Shown here in pieces: positions 5,484 to 5,747 of a DNA stretch of 5,747 nucleotides (positions within the stretch are counted from its first letter, which is position 1; every line of letters begins with the position of its first letter). The notes below the pieces were generated by a model. It worked only from the letters and a program-made list of their open reading frames with translations. It searched no databases and was not told where the DNA came from. The stretch comes from an uncultured Syntrophobacteraceae bacterium. Its GTDB lineage: Bacteria; Desulfobacterota; Syntrophobacteria; Syntrophobacterales; Syntrophobacteraceae. Where the stretch lies: assembly GCA_937889795.1 (NCBI GenBank), contig CALBZH010000426.1, positions 1 to 5,747 of the forward strand. The letters run 5' to 3'. The position numbers and the translations under genes are program-made.

Positions 5484-5591
5484 TTGCGTGATTCGCTTCC
5501 GGTGGAGTCATGCGCCCTTCCGTGAAAAGCCCAGCGATCTCAACGTCACAGCCTTCCGAAGAGAAATCTTGCCGTCGATCGATTTTCTCTT

Positions 5592-5620
5592 TTGACATAG
5601 CACATACTATGTAATATGCT
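5592..5620 (+). promoter_or_regulatory. sigma70-type promoter with inverted-repeat operator for TetR-type gene
   Basis: A perfect -35 box TTGACA (5592-5597) is followed after 17 bp by TATGCT (5615-5620), a 4/6 match to the -10 consensus. An inverted repeat ACATAG-N6-CTATGT (5595-5600 and 5607-5612) overlaps the -35 and fills the spacer, where a bound repressor would block RNA polymerase. TetR-family genes are commonly autoregulated from such a site. Transcription is predicted to start at about 5627, one base from the first ATG. Confidence 0.65.
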
Positions 5621-5627
5621 TATCGCC

Positions 5628-5747
5628 ATGAGCCGAGAAAAAATGACCAGACGAGCTATGCAAGCGAAGGAAACGCGCAGGAAAATCCTGGGCGCCGCCG
5701 TGCGGCTGTTTGCGCGTCAAGGGTACCACAAGACCACCATCGCCGAC
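5628..5747 (+). CDS. TetR/AcrR-family transcriptional regulator, N-terminal part only
   Basis: Only the first 40 residues are in the window; the gene continues past the right edge. ETRRKILGAAVRLFARQGYH followed by KTTIAD is the standard start of a TetR-type DNA-binding domain: helix 1 with I-L-x-A-A-x-x-L-F, then the G-Y/F-x-x-T-T turn leading into the helix-turn-helix. Such proteins are dimeric repressors released by small ligands and often control neighbouring efflux, fatty-acid or metabolic genes. The ligand-binding domain is not visible, so the signal cannot be guessed. ATG 5628 is taken as the start, but it lies right at the predicted transcription start and has no ribosome binding site. 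An in-frame ATG at 5643 (residue 6) is an alternative with only a weak GAGAAA upstream. Confidence 0.85.
   Translation, partial: MSREKMTRRAMQAKETRRKILGAAVRLFARQGYHKTTIAD

Larger units (their letters stand above)
5241..5591. other. 351-bp non-coding region between Cys-rich gene and tetR-type gene
   Basis: No credible gene is seen; the open frames here lack a ribosome binding site and have low-complexity Ser/Arg/Pro-rich products. The stretch holds a weak hairpin right after the upstream stop, a perfect 15-bp inverted repeat at 5443-5483, and an imperfect A/T-rich hairpin at 5559-5591 (AAGAGAAATC against GATTTTCTCTT, one bulged base). The last ends in a T-rich run immediately before the next promoter. 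Confidence 0.55.

Noticed and set aside
5311..5595. 94-codon plus-strand frame and the overlapping minus-strand frame at 5287-5598
   Set aside because: There is no ribosome binding site or recognisable motif, and the frame runs through the perfect inverted repeat; more likely non-coding.

Overview
The window begins with a technical artefact. Bases 1-47 match the Illumina TruSeq P7/index/adapter sequence, so this is the untrimmed end of a sequencing contig and native DNA starts at about base 48. The rest is GC-rich, densely coding, and almost entirely on the + strand. The gene set is an ADP-forming acyl-CoA synthetase, a NosL-type copper chaperone, an FtsX-type permease and exported Cys-rich metal-site proteins. 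It suggests a Gram-negative, anaerobic or facultative bacterium of the Desulfobacterota/Geobacter kind. That is inference from gene content only; there is no marker gene.

Layout: (1) 48-1108 holds the 3' end of the alpha subunit and the complete beta subunit of an NDP-forming acyl-CoA synthetase, joined by an ATGA stop/start overlap. (2) 1147-3695 holds three membrane-protein genes in close order: a 112-aa single-span protein, a 377-aa FtsX/MacB-type permease that overlaps it by 35 bp, and a 332-aa polytopic protein with a DsbB-like CPFCLLQR motif. (3) About 400 bp without a gene (3696-4096) contain an AT-rich patch and short hairpins. (4) 4097-4624 encodes a NosL-family protein. (5) 4857-5240 encodes a small exported protein with two copies of a Cys-rich motif. 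(6) 5241-5591 is non-coding and contains a perfect 15-bp inverted repeat. (7) A TetR-family regulator starts at 5628 and runs off the window, behind a good sigma70-type promoter with an inverted repeat in its spacer.

Working model (inference): the middle of the window is a periplasmic copper/thiol-handling module. NosL binds Cu(I). The Cys-rich secreted protein could bind or buffer a metal. The DsbB-like membrane protein could transfer electrons between periplasmic thiols and quinone. The FtsX-type permease with its small partner would do mechanical or transport work, but its ABC ATPase is not in the window. No nosZ or other denitrification gene is seen, so NosL here may serve another copper enzyme. 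The acyl-CoA synthetase is probably a metabolic neighbour. The TetR regulator belongs to whatever lies beyond the right edge.
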